A stretch of DNA of 41,887 bases from Telmatospirillum sp. (GCA_009712185.1 WASQ01000026.1:1-41887); one strand, 5' to 3'; shown: positions 15,615-22,849, numbered from the stretch's first letter. A program made the numbers and translations. Notes: a model not told the origin generated them from the sequence alone.

Positions 15615-16511
15615 ATGCGTGTTTTCGTCACCGGCGCCACCGGATTCATTGGTTCGGCCGTCGTCAGGGACCTGATCGATGGCGGACATCGCGTCCTTGG
15701 CCTGTGCCGTTCGGACGCCAAGGCCGCGGCTCTGGCGGCCGCGGGGGCCGACGTCCTGCGCGGGTCGACCGGAGATCCGGTCTGCCTCAGGGAGGGCGCG
15801 TCGGTTTCCGACGGCGTCATCCATCTCGCGTTCAATCACGACTTCACAAAGTTCCGCGAAAATTGCGAGGAGGACCGGCGGGTGATCCTGACGCTGGGGG
15901 CCGCGCTTGCCGGGACCGGACATCCCCTGATCGTCACCTCGGGAACGGGGGTCGTCGGCGCAGAGCCCGGGCGGGCGGCGACCGAGACGGACACCGTCCC
16001 GGAAGGCGGGGCCATTCCCCGGGCCGCAGCGGAAGAGGCCGCCGCCGCCGTCGCCGCGGATGGCGGCGTTGTCTCGGTGGTTCGTCTACCACAGGTGCAT
16101 GACCCGGTCCGGCAGGGACTGGTCAGCTACGCGATCGCGATCTTTCGCGAACAGGGGCGGTGCGCCTATGTCGGCGACGGGCTGAACCGGTGGCCCGCCG
16201 CCCATGTCAGCGATGTGGCCCGGCTTTACAGACTGGCGCTCGAACGGGCTCAACCGGGCGCCACCTACCACGCGGTCGCGGAGGAGGGGGTGATTTTCCG
16301 CGACATCGTGGAGACCGTCGGCCAGCGACTCGATTTACCGGTGGTTTCCATCGGCGAGGAGGAGGCTCAGGCCTTTTTCGGCTGGCTGGCGATGTTCGCC
16401 GGACATGATCTGCCGGCCTCGGGCGCGTGGACGCGCGCGACGTTGGGCTGGACTCCGACGGGCCCCGGGCTGATCGCCGATCTCGAGGCCTTGATGCCAG
16501 AGGATCTCTGA
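15615..16511 (+). CDS. NAD-dependent epimerase/dehydratase-family (atypical SDR) protein
   Basis: This 298-residue Rossmann protein resembles extended/atypical short-chain dehydrogenases such as those annotated as SDR family oxidoreductase or NAD-dependent epimerase. The cofactor motif GATGFIGS is at residues 7-14. I see no convincing YxxxK active site, so catalysis is uncertain, as in many atypical SDRs. The ATG at 15615 is preferred because GAGGAG lies nine bases upstream; an earlier frame start at 15576 has none. The substrate is unknown. It converges on the HxlR gene at 16589, with a hairpin between them. Confidence 0.82.
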   Translation: MRVFVTGATGFIGSAVVRDLIDGGHRVLGLCRSDAKAAALAAAGADVLRGSTGDPVCLREGASVSDGVIHLAFNHDFTKFRENCEEDRRVILTLGAALAGTGHPLIVTSGTGVVGAEPGRAATETDTVPEGGAIPRAAAEEAAAAVAADGGVVSVVRLPQVHDPVRQGLVSYAIAIFREQGRCAYVGDGLNRWPAAHVSDVARLYRLALERAQPGATYHAVAEEGVIFRDIVETVGQRLDLPVVSIGEEEAQAFFGWLAMFAGHDLPASGAWTRATLGWTPTGPGLIADLEALMPEDL

Positions 16512-16555
16512 TCCCAACGGATGCCGGTGGGGGACTCAATGAAAGGGGTGGGAGC

Positions 16556-16579
16556 GGGGCGGGGACATCGCTCCGCCCC
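16556..16579. terminator. Hairpin between converging genes
   Basis: GGGGCGG (16556-16562) pairs with CCGCCCC (16573-16579) across a 10-nt loop, and an overlapping GAGCG/CGCTC pairing is also possible. It lies between genes that converge here. There is no T run, so strength is uncertain. Confidence 0.4.
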
Positions 16580-16588
16580 GGCGTCCGG

Positions 16589-16969
16589 TCAATGTCCGCC
16601 GGGCGCGATCACCTGATCGTAGCGCTGTCGTGCCGCGACGATCGCCTGGTGGTGGATGTCCGCCCAGAAAACGAGGGCCTGCATCGGCTCCAGGAAAGAG
16701 CGTCCGAGGTCTGTCAGGGTGTACTCGACCCTTGGCGGGACCTCCGGGAACACGGTGCGGGCGACGAACCCGTCCTGTTCCAGGCGGCGCAAGGTCCGGG
16801 CCAGCATCTGTTTCGAAATGTCGCCGATCTCGCGGAGCAGGACGTTGAACCTCTTGGTCCCGCCGCGTAACGTTTCCAGAACAAGCAGACTCCACTGATC
16901 GCCGATCCGGTCAAGCACATCCCTGATCGGGCAGGGCTGTTCGAAAACTATCCGTTTGTCGGGGGGCAT
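16589..16969 (-). CDS. HxlR-family transcriptional regulator
   Basis: This is a 126-residue winged-helix protein of the HxlR family. The typical pattern is CPIRDVLDRIGDQWSLLVLETL, where Cys near residue 13 may act as a redox or electrophile sensor, then RFNVLLREIGDISKQMLARTLRRLE for the recognition helix and PPRVEYTLTDLG for the wing. The start MPPDKR at 16969 fits the family; an in-frame ATG at 17023 would add 18 polar residues and start only five bases from an operator-like palindrome. It is divergent from the NAD(P)-binding protein at 17145, which it probably represses, a common HxlR arrangement for stress-inducible oxidoreductases. Confidence 0.88.
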   Translation of the reverse strand: MPPDKRIVFEQPCPIRDVLDRIGDQWSLLVLETLRGGTKRFNVLLREIGDISKQMLARTLRRLEQDGFVARTVFPEVPPRVEYTLTDLGRSFLEPMQALVFWADIHHQAIVAARQRYDQVIAPGGH

Positions 16970-17028
16970 GATTGCGTTCCGCTGTCCATTTTGTTGTCGG
17001 AGATCGTCGTCCGGATCCGGCATTTATG

Positions 17029-17063
17029 GTCACGTTTCGCTGACCAGGTCACCAAACGGTGAC
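17029..17063. promoter_or_regulatory. Two palindromic operators in the HxlR/oxidoreductase gap
   Basis: GTCACGTTTCGCTGAC (17029-17044) and GTCACCAAACGGTGAC (17048-17063) share the form GTCAC-N7-TGAC and start 19 bp apart. The second is a perfect 6-bp inverted repeat. They lie between the divergent HxlR and NAD(P)-binding genes, as expected for HxlR binding sites. Confidence 0.65.
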
Positions 17064-17144
17064 GTCTTGCGAAGCCGGAGAACCGGCCTTTAATATCGGT
17101 CTCCAATTTAGACCATGTCATATATCCGCACCATGGAGATCGCA

Positions 17145-17756
17145 GTGGCAAAAATCGCTCTTATCGGCGCATCCGGCAATGCCGGTTCCCGCATTCTGAA
17201 GGAATTGTCTGATCGCGGACATCAGGTCACGGCGATCGCTCGCAATCCCGAAAAGATTGCGGCGCTGCCCCGGGTCGTCGCCGTCAGGGGCGATGCCAGC
17301 GACCGGAACGGGCTCGCGGCGCTGCTGACGGGACATGATGCCGTCATCAGTTCCATTCACTTTACCGCCAGCGATCCGGACGTGCTGATCGCGGCGGTCC
17401 GGACGGCCGGGGTTGGCCGCTATCTGGTCGTTGGCGGGGCGGGCAGTCTGGAGGTCGCGCCGGGACAACGACTGATCGATCAGCCCGACTTCCCCGAGGC
17501 TTATAAGGCCGAGGCGTCGAAAGGCGCCGCCTTCCTGGACCGTCTCAAGACAGTCGACGACCTGGACTGGACCTTCCTGTCCCCTTCGGCCATGTTCGTT
17601 CCAGGGGAACGGACGGGTCGTTTCCGCCTGGGCGGAGACCAGCTTCTGTCCTCCCCGGCCGGTTCCAGCATTTCCTTCGAGGACTATGCCGTCGCTCTTG
17701 TCGACGAAATCGAGAAGCCGGCCCATATCCGCCGCCGTTTTACCGTCGGATATTGA
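17145..17756 (+). CDS. NAD(P)-binding protein (NmrA/YwnB-like, NAD(P)H-binding family)
   Basis: This 203-residue Rossmann protein is of the NAD(P)H-binding/NmrA-like type. The start MAKIALIGASGNAGSR carries the GxxGxxG cofactor motif, and VVGGAGSLEV and FLSPSAMF are family landmarks. The GTG at 17145 is chosen because GGAG lies six bases upstream and because family members begin right at this strand; in-frame ATGs at 17115 and 17133 would add up to ten residues. Members often act as flavin or quinone reductases, or as redox-responsive proteins. It is divergent from an HxlR regulator with two operator-like palindromes between, so it is probably induced by an electrophile or oxidant. Confidence 0.85.
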   Translation: MAKIALIGASGNAGSRILKELSDRGHQVTAIARNPEKIAALPRVVAVRGDASDRNGLAALLTGHDAVISSIHFTASDPDVLIAAVRTAGVGRYLVVGGAGSLEVAPGQRLIDQPDFPEAYKAEASKGAAFLDRLKTVDDLDWTFLSPSAMFVPGERTGRFRLGGDQLLSSPAGSSISFEDYAVALVDEIEKPAHIRRRFTVGY

Positions 17757-17792
17757 CGGGCCCGGAACCCCGGGCCGCCGGAGCCCTGGCCG

Positions 17793-17832
17793 CCGGAGCA
17801 ACGCGCGTCAGATGTGACGGTCGTTGCTCCGG
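17793..17832. terminator. Bidirectional hairpin between the Rossmann protein gene and the P-type ATPase operon
   Basis: CCGGAGCAACG (17793-17803) pairs perfectly over 11 bp with CGTTGCTCCGG (17822-17832). It sits between converging genes that end at 17756 and 17861, so it can serve both. There is no T run. A second GC-rich palindrome, around 17760-17780, precedes it. Confidence 0.6.
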
Positions 17833-17860
17833 ACGGTCGTGAGACAAGGACGCCTTCCTG

Positions 17861-19987
17861 TCATGTGGCGCGAACGCTTGCGCCGCGTTCCGTCCCGGAC
17901 AGGGGGCGGATCGCGTTCAGAAGGATGCCGATGGTGCTGCCGTTGTGAAGGATGGCGGTTGCGATCGGCGACAGCAGCCCGAAGGCAGCTCCCAGAAGGA
18001 TTCCGCTGTTGAGGCCGACGGTGAGGCGGTAGTTCGAGCGGATTCTGGCGGTGGTTTCGTTGGCGATCGCCTTGGCGTCAGCCACCCGGGCCACATCATC
18101 CTCCAGAAGGGCGATATCGGCGGTCAGCCGGGCGATATCGGCGCCTTTTTGCATGGCGATGCCGACATGGGCGCCGGCCAGGGCCGGCGCGTCATTGATC
18201 CCGTCGCCGATATAGGCGATGCGGGCCCCTTCGGCATTGAGGCCGGCGATGATCCGGGCCTTGTCCTCCGGCAGCAATTCCGCGTGACAGGCGTCCAGTC
18301 CCAGGCGTTCCGACAACTCCTCCGCCCGCTCGCGGTGATCGCCGGTCAGCATCAGGATCCGTTTGGCGCCAAGGTCCCGGAGGCGCCGGACCGTGCGCGC
18401 GCTGTTGTCGCGCAGGCCATCCTTCAGACCCAGGATTCCCAGCAATCGGCCGTCGAAACCGATATAGAGCAAGGTCTTGCCCTCGCGGTAAAGCCGGTCC
18501 ACGATCCTGCGGCGGCCGGAAACGGCGATGCCTTCGTCCTCTTCGACAAAGTGGCGGGACCCGACAACGATGCGCTTTCCGTCCACCACACTCGCCACGC
18601 CATGAGCGACGATGAACTCCACTTCCTGATGTTCGAAATGACGGCTTCCGGTGTTCTTGGCCGCGCTGACCACTGCCTGGGCGATCGGATGAAAATAATG
18701 TTCCTCGATCGACGCGGCGAGGCAGATCAGGTCATCGCGTGAGAAGGCGGAATCGAAGACAAACACGTCGGTGACGTCGAGACATCCGGTGGTCAGAGTT
18801 CCCGTCTTATCGAAAACAAAGGTATCGGCTTCCGCCAGCCGTTCCAGCGCATTGGCGCTTTTGACCAGAAGGCCGGAATGAGCCGCGCCAAACATCGCGG
18901 ACTTGAACGTCACCGGGGTGGCCAGTTTCAGGGCGCAGGAGTAATCGCCTTGCAGGACCGAGGCGGCACGCCCCCACTGACCGGACAGCAGCCATGTCAG
19001 GCCGGCCAGCGTCAGCACCGTCGGGACCAGACGGTCGGCGAGACGCGTGGCTTCAAGCTGGGTGTCGCTTTTGCTCTGCAAGGCCTGTTCGACATAATCG
19101 GCGATACGGGCGGCGGCCGTCTGATTACCGACGTGCTCGGCATAGAGAACCAGTCGCCCGTCCTCCACCGTCGTGCCGGACAGGACCGCGGCGCCCCGGC
19201 TTTTGGCGACGGAAACGCTTTCCCCGGTCATGGTGGCCTCGTTGACCGTGGCCTCGCCGTCGAGAACCGTGCCATCGACGGGAATGACGGCGCCGGCCCC
19301 GACCACCACCATGTCGCCGGTCGCCACCGAGGCGGCCGGACAGAGGATTTCCTGCCCGTCGCGCAAGACCCAGACATCGTCGCTGGTGGGGCGTAACAGC
19401 GTTTTCAGCAGATCGTCCGACCGCCTGGCGATCGAGTCCTCGAGATACTCTCCCAGCGCCAGCATCAGGGTGGTGGTGTTGGCGGTGAGATGATCGCCCC
19501 GGCCCAGCGAGATGGCGACCGCCAATGCCTCCAGGACGTGGGAATTAATTCCGTCCGTCCGGTAATCCCGGATGGCTTGGCGGAACAACGGGATGGCGGT
19601 CGCCGCGGTCAGCGGGAATCGCGTGGCCGGCGGCAGGAGGCTGTTGGCCGCTAAGGACGCCAGGGGGATGCCGACCGTCCGGATACCGGAGGGATGGACC
19701 GGGCGGCCGGGCGCCCCACGATCCGACGCCCCACGATCCGGCGCCCCGAGGTCCGCGATCTGCCGGCACAGTCCGGCGGCGTCCGTGATCGCGGCATCGA
19801 ATTGCAAAACCAGGGACCGCGCGGTCCCATTGACGCGGGCACCGGCAACACCGCCAAGAAGGGCGCTGCGTTGTTCGAGGGCCCGGGGATCGAACGTGGC
19901 GGCCCGGGGCGGCCGATAGCGCAATCGCACCCGCCCCGGGCATTGGTGAACGATCCGGACGTCGGCAAGCCAGGGCGTTCCGGTCAT
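17861..19987 (-). CDS. fezB: P1B-type ATPase with YSC motif, candidate ferrosome ATPase FezB
   Basis: This is a 708-residue metal-transporting P-type ATPase. Catalytic elements are TGES near 256, the phosphorylation motif DKTGT near 391, the P1B His-Pro pair in HYFHPIAQ near 431 and GDGINDAPAL near 593. The metal-site helix reads DYSCALKLATP near 348, so Tyr-Ser-Cys replaces the usual Cys-Pro-Cys. The N-terminus has no CxxC metal domain but carries HQCPGRVRLRY (residues 15-25), a motif shared with two small proteins of the operon. A short Ala/Asp/Arg-Gly repeat (residues 78-92) follows. The ATG overlaps the upstream stop. An unusual P1B ATPase with small membrane proteins and a Fur-box promoter matches ferrosome (fez) clusters as I know them; iron as the cargo is inferred. 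Confidence 0.82.
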   Translation of the reverse strand: MTGTPWLADVRIVHQCPGRVRLRYRPPRAATFDPRALEQRSALLGGVAGARVNGTARSLVLQFDAAITDAAGLCRQIADLGAPDRGASDRGAPGRPVHPSGIRTVGIPLASLAANSLLPPATRFPLTAATAIPLFRQAIRDYRTDGINSHVLEALAVAISLGRGDHLTANTTTLMLALGEYLEDSIARRSDDLLKTLLRPTSDDVWVLRDGQEILCPAASVATGDMVVVGAGAVIPVDGTVLDGEATVNEATMTGESVSVAKSRGAAVLSGTTVEDGRLVLYAEHVGNQTAAARIADYVEQALQSKSDTQLEATRLADRLVPTVLTLAGLTWLLSGQWGRAASVLQGDYSCALKLATPVTFKSAMFGAAHSGLLVKSANALERLAEADTFVFDKTGTLTTGCLDVTDVFVFDSAFSRDDLICLAASIEEHYFHPIAQAVVSAAKNTGSRHFEHQEVEFIVAHGVASVVDGKRIVVGSRHFVEEDEGIAVSGRRRIVDRLYREGKTLLYIGFDGRLLGILGLKDGLRDNSARTVRRLRDLGAKRILMLTGDHRERAEELSERLGLDACHAELLPEDKARIIAGLNAEGARIAYIGDGINDAPALAGAHVGIAMQKGADIARLTADIALLEDDVARVADAKAIANETTARIRSNYRLTVGLNSGILLGAAFGLLSPIATAILHNGSTIGILLNAIRPLSGTERGASVRAT
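19711..19755. repeat. 3 x 15-bp tandem repeat inside the ATPase gene
   Basis: Three consecutive 15-bp units (GCGCCCCACGATCCG, ACGCCCCACGATCCG, GCGCCCCGAGGTCCG) encode a repeated five-residue Gly-Ala-Pro/Ser-Asp-Arg unit. It lies in the linker between the N-terminal domain and the first membrane helices, where length variation by slippage would be tolerated. Confidence 0.8.
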
Positions 19988-20298
19988 GCCACGCCGCTTT
20001 GGCCCGCGTCCATTTCGGCCTTGATATCGGCCACCTGCTCCCGGAACTCGGCCAGTCCGCCCGCCAGCTCGGCATAGAGCGACATACCGGACCGCAGAAG
20101 CCTGCCACGGATGTTTTCATCGGCCAGCACATAGGCGGCGACCGCCCCGATCGCCGCGCCCAGCAGGAACTGGGCGGTTCCGCGCGCCGGCAGAAGGCGG
20201 GTGAGGCCGCCCAGCAATCCGCCGTTCTGCGCAGGCGCCGCCGTCAGGGCCGCCTCATTCGCTTTCCGTCTGTTTTTCTTATGCTTCTTCTTTGCCAT
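19984..20298 (-). CDS. Small glycine-zipper membrane protein of the fez-like operon
   Basis: This 104-residue protein is not assigned to a named family. The first 15 residues are strongly basic (KKKHKKNRRK), followed by a Gly/Ala-rich region and one hydrophobic segment (about 43-58, FLLGAAIGAVAAYVLA) with a small-xxx-small pattern. The rest is an amphipathic helix rich in Glu/Ala (AELAGGLAEFREQVADIKAEM). Such proteins can coat or curve membranes. The stop overlaps the ATPase start (ATGA), so the two are probably co-translated. It is part of the six-gene operon 21982-17861, and its role in an iron organelle is inference from context. Confidence 0.8.
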   Translation of the reverse strand: MAKKKHKKNRRKANEAALTAAPAQNGGLLGGLTRLLPARGTAQFLLGAAIGAVAAYVLADENIRGRLLRSGMSLYAELAGGLAEFREQVADIKAEMDAGQSGVA

Positions 20299-20367
20299 CT
20301 GATCTCTCCTGATGTCCGGTGCCGATGGTGTGGCCTGAACCTGTCCGGTCGTCCCGGGAACCTGTTG

Positions 20368-20661
20368 TCACGTCCTTTCCGCCGGCGGGTCGGCCAGCAG
20401 CCGTTCCGCCATCCGGATGCCGGCCGCTCCGGCCGCCACTCCGACAAGAGCGGCGCCATAGTCGCGGTGGCGGATGGCTCTCGCCGCCACCGTCGCGACG
20501 GAAAGCGCCGCTCCGCCGGTCACTGCCTGACGCAAGACGGACCGTGCCGTCGCCCTGTCCGGCCCGGCGAAGGCGCACAGCAGCCCGGTGGCGAGAAAAC
20601 CGCGCAGAAAGGCGCTGGCGGCGCTGTTTTCGTCATCGATCCGTGTTTTGCGTTTCTTCAT
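20368..20661 (-). CDS. Small hydrophobic protein of the fez-like operon
   Basis: This 97-residue protein is of unknown function. A basic, polar start (KKRKTRIDDENS) is followed by three hydrophobic, Ala/Gly-rich stretches near residues 18-32, 47-60 and 69-84, the last with GVAAGAAG. It may insert into or line a membrane. Its start overlaps the stop of the preceding gene (ATGA at 20658-20661) and a 69-bp gap separates it from the next. The name-free assignment rests on operon position only. Confidence 0.75.
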   Translation of the reverse strand: MKKRKTRIDDENSAASAFLRGFLATGLLCAFAGPDRATARSVLRQAVTGGAALSVATVAARAIRHRDYGAALVGVAAGAAGIRMAERLLADPPAERT

Positions 20662-21065
20662 GACGGTTCCCCGTCGTGCGGAACCGAACCGGCGGCGGGA
20701 GCCGCCCGGCGCCGTTTGCGGGGCTTTTCGGCTGTCGTCCGCGGGGCATCCGGCGGGGGCGCAGCCCGGCGGCGCGGGGGGGCCGGATCCTCATGCGCGG
20801 AGGCCGGATCCAGTCTAGTGGGATCCGCGGCCGTCGCGTCCGATTCCCCGGGGCCGGCGGTGCGGGCGTCAGGGGAAAGCCGGCCGCGCAACGCGGCAGA
20901 TGACCGTTCCAATGTCTCCAGCCCCGACACGGTGGCGCGGCGTAAGCCGCCCTCGGCCGTTTCCAGGCCCCGTCGTGCGGTTTCAGGGAGTTTGGCGTTT
21001 TTTATCGTCCGGACGCCGGCAATTCCGGCAAACAGCCCCCCGGCGAAAATCAAGAGAGGATGCAT
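20658..21065 (-). CDS. Small N-terminally anchored, Ala/Pro/Arg-rich protein of the fez-like operon
   Basis: This 135-residue protein has an N-terminal hydrophobic segment (residues 4-17, LLIFAGGLFAGIAG), a helical middle (residues 25-65) and a low-complexity C-terminal half rich in Pro, Ala, Asp and Arg that ends with a basic block (EKPRKRRRAAPAAG). The tail should be disordered and could bind nucleic acid, phosphate or mineral, but this is speculation. No named family is recognised. It lies 47 bp after the gene ending at 21113 and overlaps the next gene by four bases. Confidence 0.75.
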   Translation of the reverse strand: MHPLLIFAGGLFAGIAGVRTIKNAKLPETARRGLETAEGGLRRATVSGLETLERSSAALRGRLSPDARTAGPGESDATAADPTRLDPASAHEDPAPPRRRAAPPPDAPRTTAEKPRKRRRAAPAAGSVPHDGEPS

Positions 21066-21112
21066 GTCTTTTCCCCTTCCTATCCAATTGATGACCGCAT
21101 CTGTCCTGTGGC

Positions 21113-21490
21113 TCAGTCCGTCGCCAGGGGGCGGGCCCCCCGGAATGCGTCCTCGAGACTGCGCAAAAGCCGGTCGGCGGCCTCCCCTCCGGTTCCGCAG
21201 AGAAGATCCTGCCAGGCCGACGGCGGAATAACCCCGGCGTCGTATTCAATGACGCAGGACAGGGCGAGCGGATTGAGCGTCACGGACCGGATCGCCGATC
21301 CGCCGTTTTTCTCCAGAATCCTCACAAAATGCCGGGCCGTATCGGCAAGGTTCCGAATCTGGCGGGTTCCGGACATCCCGATCCTGAACCGGATGCGGCC
21401 CGGAATATGGTGCGCGATGGCAATCGACTCCGAAAGCTGCGCCACAGCGTCCCGCAGTTCGATCATGGCGTCGTTCATGGGTCGCTTCAT
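21113..21490 (-). CDS. HMA2-like small protein with HxxPGRxRFR motif
   Basis: This 125-residue soluble-looking protein contains AHHIPGRIRFRIG near residues 26-38, the same His-x-x-Pro-Gly-Arg-x-Arg pattern found at the N-terminus of the ATPase and in the next protein upstream. The fold resembles the HMA_2 domain family: a strand-helix-strand unit (SVTLNPLALSCVIEYDAG) without the CxxC of ordinary metal chaperones. It may dock on the ATPase or on the organelle membrane. It is separated by three bases from the upstream gene, so it is translated from the same mRNA. The ATG at 21490 could be replaced by the internal Met5. Confidence 0.8.
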   Translation of the reverse strand: MKRPMNDAMIELRDAVAQLSESIAIAHHIPGRIRFRIGMSGTRQIRNLADTARHFVRILEKNGGSAIRSVTLNPLALSCVIEYDAGVIPPSAWQDLLCGTGGEAADRLLRSLEDAFRGARPLATD

Positions 21491-21493
21491 CCC

Positions 21494-21982
21494 CTACCGA
21501 AACAGCGTCCGGCGATAGGTCGCCATGTGACACAACGCCAGAACAACAAAGGATCCTCCGGCCAGGGCATGCAAACGCTTCGATCCGGCCAACCCCGCGA
21601 GAGACAGGGCGAGGCCGGTCATCATTCCGATCTTGACCGGCCGGTTCATGTCGCCAAGGCGCCATGACCGTCGCCCCTTACCCGTACCCGTGCCGGTCCC
21701 CGGATCCGGCGGAGGGGGCGTGGCAGGAGCGGCGGGATCCAGGGCTCCGGCCAGGGTGATAATCATGTCTTCGGTCCCGGCGGCCGATTCCGACCGGGCG
21801 TCATAATGAACCAGGATGCTTCCCGCATCGGGGGCCTCCCGGACGGCCGTCACGCCCGGCAGGGATGCCAGGGATGACGCCAGATCCCGCAACCGCTTCG
21901 GCACGCGCAGATCGCGATGCCGGATCCTGATCCGGCCGGGCAGACGGGAGGCAATGGCGGGGGGTGTCTTTATCTGAGGCAA
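21494..21982 (-). CDS. HMA2-like protein with C-terminal membrane segments, first gene of the fez-like operon
   Basis: This 162-residue protein has ASRLPGRIRIRHRDLR near residues 11-26 at the N-terminus, a version of the Pro-Gly-Arg-x-Arg motif with Arg in place of the His. A betaalphabeta region resembling HMA_2 follows (GVTAVREAPDAGSILVHYD), then a Pro/Gly/Thr linker (residues 80-105) and two hydrophobic segments near 117-131 and 139-152. This layout, a small metal-domain-like head with a membrane tail, suits an organelle membrane protein. It is the first gene after the Fur-box promoter at 22213-22265, with a leader of about 230 nt. Function is inferred from context. Confidence 0.8.
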   Translation of the reverse strand: MPQIKTPPAIASRLPGRIRIRHRDLRVPKRLRDLASSLASLPGVTAVREAPDAGSILVHYDARSESAAGTEDMIITLAGALDPAAPATPPPPDPGTGTGTGKGRRSWRLGDMNRPVKIGMMTGLALSLAGLAGSKRLHALAGGSFVVLALCHMATYRRTLFR

Positions 21983-22212
21983 ATCCGGCCTCTCCTGTAG
22001 GCGATGTCGATGTTGTCAACGGATCGCGGCGGAAAACAGCGCCTTGCCGCAAATGACCCTAGAATGATTACGATTTTACGACAAGCGATTGTTCACAATG
22101 CGGGACGCGCGAGGACGGGATGGGATGTGGCGGGATCCGGCTTGGTTTCTCCTTGCCGTCCGGAAGGCCTGTCGTCGCGGGGGAGGGATGGGGCATGACG
22201 CTGGATTTTTAT
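21983..22212 (-). other. Long leader of the fez-like operon
   Basis: About 230 nt separate the predicted start of transcription from the first gene at 21982. I see no recognised riboswitch or small RNA, and open frames here lack ribosome sites. An AT-rich block at 22059-22083 interrupts otherwise GC-rich DNA. Confidence 0.4.
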
Positions 22213-22265
22213 GATAATGATAATGAATTGCTTTTTTATTACAGCATGCAACGACGGATTGTCAA
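22213..22265 (-). promoter_or_regulatory. Promoter with Fur-box-like operator for the fez-like operon
   Basis: On the minus strand TTGACA (22265-22260) is a perfect -35, followed after 16 bp by TGTAAT (22243-22238), a 5/6 match to -10. Just beyond it, at the expected start of transcription, the plus strand reads GATAATGATAAT (22213-22224) then GAATTG, which is two perfect hexamers of the GATAAT-type Fur box plus a weaker third. Such a position would block transcription when Fur is iron-loaded. No gene lies between this site and the operon start at 21982. Confidence 0.72.
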
Positions 22266-22353
22266 TTCCTCCAACAGGGTTATCAGGCGATGGTCTGTCG
22301 CCGGCGACATGGCGCGCTATCACAGGACCGGACCGTCGCGCTGATCGAATTTA

Positions 22354-22382
22354 TTACCAAATATTCCCTAAAGATCTATAAT
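22354..22382 (+). promoter_or_regulatory. Promoter candidate for the HTH/DUF4180 genes
   Basis: TATAAT (22377-22382) is a perfect -10 hexamer, with TTACCA (22354-22359, 4/6 to TTGACA) 17 bp upstream. It points to the gene starting at 22433, leaving a leader of about 45 nt. It is separate from the divergent Fur-box promoter. Confidence 0.55.
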
Positions 22383-22432
22383 GAAGGCGCATTAAGGAAT
22401 TTTGCGGTATTTCATCTGTTGCGGAGGAACCG

Positions 22433-22849
22433 GTGTCCACCGATCTTTTAACAGTCGATCAGGCGGCCCGACGGCTTAGCCTTCATCCCAAAACCGTCCT
22501 GCGCTTCATTCATGACGGGCGGTTGTCGGCTTCGCGAATCGGACGGTCTTATCGGATTCAGGAAAGCCACCTCGCGGGACTGGTCGGGATCGAGGAGGCG
22601 GGGGCCGCGGTGGAGGCGCGCGCGACCAGCATTGTCGAGCTGGCCCAGGTGACGCCGGAGAACGCTGCGGGCCTTTCCAGTCTGTTACAGGCATCCCTGG
22701 CGACGGCCACAGCCCGGCCGGACCCGGTTCATCTGGATACCGCCTATGACCCGGCCCGGCGAACCCTGAAAATCGTCGTGATCGCGGCACCGGCCGATGC
22801 GGCGTCTCTGCTTCAGGCGCTGGCCGCCTTTCTGGAGGCCCATCCATGA
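22433..22849 (+). CDS. Helix-turn-helix (excisionase/MerR-type) DNA-binding protein
   Basis: This 138-residue protein has an N-terminal HTH_17-type domain (residues 5-50): LTVDQAARRLSLHPKTVLRFIHDG, then the wing ASRIGRSYRIQESHLAGL. The C-terminal part, residues 60-138, is Ala-rich and predicted to be alpha/beta; I do not recognise it. GTG at 22433 has GGAGG five bases upstream. It overlaps the DUF4180 gene by four bases (ATGA), so the two are one unit. No integrase or phage gene is nearby, which argues for a chromosomal regulator rather than an excisionase. It is divergent from the iron-responsive operon. Confidence 0.82.
   Translation: MSTDLLTVDQAARRLSLHPKTVLRFIHDGRLSASRIGRSYRIQESHLAGLVGIEEAGAAVEARATSIVELAQVTPENAAGLSSLLQASLATATARPDPVHLDTAYDPARRTLKIVVIAAPADAASLLQALAAFLEAHP

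Noticed and set aside
22433-22849. Prophage or integrative element suggested by the excisionase-like HTH
   Set aside because: No integrase, att-like repeat or phage gene is nearby, and the gene is coupled to a DUF4180 gene.
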